From assembly GCA_963702165.1 (NCBI GenBank), contig OY969722.1:2356001-2420000 (forward strand): a stretch of 64,000 nucleotides of DNA, given 5' to 3'. Below the pieces are notes generated by a model. It did no database searches. It was not told the origin of the DNA and saw only the letters and a list, made by a program, of their open reading frames with translations. The stretch comes from Terrimesophilobacter sp963702165. GTDB taxonomy: Bacteria > Actinomycetota > Actinomycetes > Actinomycetales > Microbacteriaceae. A program made the position numbers and the translations under genes. Shown one piece after another: positions 62,760 through 64,000 of this stretch; the first letter of the stretch is position 1; every line of letters starts with the position of its first letter.

Positions 62760-62842
62760 CTAGACCTTCTCGAGGGTGCGGTCCTTTGTCGGCTCTTCGG
62801 TCGCGCGGTCGTGCCGACCAGCTCAGACAGTCCAGAATGTCG
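62760..62842 (-). repeat. diverged duplicate of the 3' end of the small gene at 54599
   Basis: 75 of 83 bases match 54599-54681, counted by eye. On the minus strand it still ends DRATEEPTKDRTLEKV and stop, but an in-frame TGA lies 20 codons upstream and no start region or Shine-Dalgarno is present. It is best read as a fragment left by duplication and decay. The first 80 nt beyond it toward the lipoprotein gene show no feature. Confidence 0.75.
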
Positions 62843-62922
62843 GGATCCTGAAAGCCACCCGCCGGCCCGATCACCCGCTATGGATGATGATGCCGAAACG
62901 CAGCGGCAGTACCGTGGCTGCC

Positions 62923-63351
62923 ATGATGAAACGGGCTGCTGCCCCTATCGTGGCCGCGGGCTTACTCCTGATGGCAACGATCACTGCGGGATGCGCCCAG
63001 GACGAACCACCCGCCCAGAATGAACCAGCCGCGATTTGCTCGGCGGTCGACTCGCTAAAGGCGTCAGTCGAGGACGTGACGAATGTCGACCTCGACCAGG
63101 GTGCCCTGGCGGACTTGCGAGATAACCTCAATCGGGTGCAGTCCGATCTGGGCAAAGTCAAGGACGACGCCAAGGACGAGTACTCCGCCGAGATCGACGC
63201 TGTCGAGCAGGCCGCCGACTCCGTCGGCTCCAGCGTCGAAGCCGCCACTACCTCGCCCTCGGCGCAGGCGATCACCGACGTCGGAACAGCCGTCCAGGCG
63301 CTGGGTGCGTCTCTGAGGGCGTTGGACGATGCCGTCGGGAGCACCTGCTGA
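62923..63351 (+). CDS. small lipoprotein, unknown
   Basis: 142 residues from ATG 62923 (MMKRAAAPIVAAGLLLMATI). A lipobox ITAGC puts the lipid-modified Cys at residue 24. The mature part begins AQDEPPAQNEPA and is an all-helical, acidic domain (VDSLKASVEDVTNVDLDQGALADLRDNLNRVQSDLGKVKDDA), probably a three-helix coiled bundle. The RBS is weak. No family recognised; such proteins are common cell-surface lipoproteins of Actinobacteria. Confidence 0.78.
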   Translation: MMKRAAAPIVAAGLLLMATITAGCAQDEPPAQNEPAAICSAVDSLKASVEDVTNVDLDQGALADLRDNLNRVQSDLGKVKDDAKDEYSAEIDAVEQAADSVGSSVEAATTSPSAQAITDVGTAVQALGASLRALDDAVGSTC

Positions 63352-63442
63352 GCACTGTCCAAGCCGTGTCCCCACCAACGATTACGGCATCCCCTATGAG
63401 CAGCAGCGACGGCAAGTGTCAGACCAGCGGCTTAGTGCAGTG

Positions 63443-63458
63443 CCCCGTATGGCCGGGG
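63443..63458 (-). terminator. weak hairpin downstream of the tRNA cluster
   Basis: CCCCG (63443-63447) and CGGGG (63454-63458) could end the tRNA transcript, 8 nt beyond the 3' end of tRNA-Phe. The stem is only 5 bp and lacks a T-run. Confidence 0.25.
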
Positions 63459-63465
63459 TTCAAGA

Positions 63466-63541
63466 TGGTGGCTCCGACCGGCGTCGATCCGGTGACCTTT
63501 CGATTTTCAGTCGAACGCTCTACCAACTGAGCTACAGAGCC
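63466..63541 (-). tRNA. tRNA-Phe (GAA)
   Basis: A 76-nt cloverleaf. The acceptor GGCTCTG pairs with CGGAGCC, discriminator A and encoded CCA follow, the anticodon loop is CTGAAAA, and the T-loop GTTCGA variant is CGGATCGACGCCG. Last of three tRNAs in the minus transcript. Confidence 0.96.
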
Positions 63542-63578
63542 ATAAGGCACAGCCACTGGCGAGAGTGACCGTGCCTTG

Positions 63579-63652
63579 CGACCCTGACCGGACTTGAACC
63601 GGCGACCTCCGCCGTGACAGGGCGGCGCGCTAACCAACTGCGCTACAGGGCC
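63579..63652 (-). tRNA. tRNA-Asp (GTC)
   Basis: 74 nt without CCA. The acceptor GGCCCTG pairs with CAGGGTC, discriminator G (as for tRNA-Asp), anticodon loop CTGTCAC, T-arm GCCGGTTCAAGTCCGGT. Unlike its two neighbours the CCA is not encoded (CAA follows), so it must be added by nucleotidyltransferase. Confidence 0.96.
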
Positions 63653-63675
63653 AAGCTATTAAGTTCTTTGCGGTT

Positions 63676-63751
63676 TGGTGACCCCAACGGGATTCGAACC
63701 CGTGCTGCCGCCGTGAAAGGGCGGTGTCCTAGGCCACTAAACGATGGGGCC
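63676..63751 (-). tRNA. tRNA-Glu (TTC)
   Basis: 76 nt with an encoded CCA. The acceptor GGCCCCA pairs with TGGGGTC, anticodon loop CTTTCAC, T-arm ACGGGTTCGAATCCCGT. First gene of the Glu-Asp-Phe cluster, which is the common actinobacterial order. Confidence 0.96.
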
Positions 63752-63914
63752 GCGAAGCGTGAACCTCTTAGCTACCGACAGCCAAGCATACGGGTGAGTC
63801 CGCGACTTCGCAAACGCACGAGGATCACTCCCGATTCCCAACCCTCCGGGCCAAATAGCTGGCATCCGGATGCGACCGGCTAGGTTCAACTGCGGGTCGA
63901 AAGTTGGGAGCAGT

Positions 63915-63942
63915 TGCCAGAAACTCGAACTTTGCTAGTGTG
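63915..63942 (+). promoter_or_regulatory. candidate sigma-70 promoter at right edge
   Basis: TTGCCA (63915-63920), a 16-nt spacer and TAGTGT (63937-63942), preceded by TGC as an extended -10. It would drive the gene that starts near 63988. Confidence 0.5.
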
Positions 63943-63987
63943 ACGGATGTTAATAGTGTTACTGGCGTGACTCTGGGGGAAGCGCAA

Positions 63988-64000
63988 GTGCCAGGAAGAC
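63988..64000 (+). CDS. start of an unidentified gene running off the right edge
   Basis: GTG 63988 is 7 nt after GGGGGA, a good Shine-Dalgarno, and about 40 nt downstream of the candidate promoter. Only four codons (VPGR) are inside the window, so the product cannot be identified. Confidence 0.45.

Noticed and set aside
63443..63751. tRNA cluster as a phage attachment site
   Set aside because: No integrase or direct repeat of a tRNA 3' end was found in the window, although the relic at 62760 is close.

Overview
The window is high-GC DNA (roughly two thirds G+C) with dense gene packing, many GTG and some TTG starts, 1-4 nt overlaps between cistrons, sortase-type surface proteins and actinobacterial families such as the SCO7613-type membrane protein. 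This fits an actinobacterium, most likely Microbacteriaceae. Genus and species cannot be read from the sequence alone. No rRNA, CRISPR array, transposase or prophage was seen.

Layout. 1-6.4 kb is a catabolic block: the end of a PaaX-type regulator, then a minus-strand operon for acylating acetaldehyde dehydrogenase, 4-hydroxy-2-oxovalerate aldolase, a HpcH/HpaI aldolase and an MHS-type transporter. A divergent IclR regulator and an EamA permease follow. This looks like the lower part of an aromatic meta-cleavage route ending in pyruvate and acetyl-CoA. 6.6-10.8 kb carries an acyl-CoA oxidase/dehydrogenase and an S9 peptidase separated by a four-armed palindromic repeat. 10.9-15.5 kb has a sortase-anchored Ig-like surface protein, a small exported ORF, RecQ and a frameshifted secreted protein.

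15.7-43.4 kb is a complete Wzx/Wzy-type exopolysaccharide locus. It holds an initiating sugar phosphotransferase, a WecG-type transferase, WecB and WecC, four further glycosyltransferases, two Wzz-like proteins, a Wzy-like ligase/polymerase and a frameshifted flippase. It also holds two DegT aminotransferases, a PglD-like acetyltransferase, a Gfo/Idh/MocA oxidoreductase and an SDR epimerase, which suggest an N-acylated amino-sugar uronic acid. Accessory genes are a FemAB/CelD-like GNAT, a frameshifted beta-helix protein and a 1954-residue secreted protein with a dimethylformamidase-like domain and five DUF4082 modules. The minus strand from 43395 to 28264 reads as one nine-gene operon.

43.7-58.1 kb is mixed housekeeping and accessory DNA: zinc metallopeptidase, HhH-GPD glycosylase, an ABC exporter with its two-component system, thioredoxin, GNAT, a trimethylamine-monooxygenase-like flavoprotein, a PCD-VOC fusion, MFS transporter, nitroreductase, a small unknown protein, an NTF2-like protein, an ECF sigma factor, a frameshifted trans-sulfuration enzyme and a DapA-family enzyme. 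58.1-62.5 kb is a DUF2975/HTH/SCO7613-type membrane-protein operon. The window ends with a lipoprotein and a Glu-Asp-Phe tRNA cluster.

The points most worth a second look are: (i) two copies of a four-armed palindromic intergenic element; (ii) a C3-4/G4 motif upstream of surface and exopolysaccharide genes; (iii) six single-base frameshifts in four genes, which are either real decay or assembly errors; (iv) a small gene with a perfect Shine-Dalgarno sequence whose tail is duplicated 8 kb away; and (v) the giant dimethylformamidase-like/DUF4082 protein inside the polysaccharide operon.
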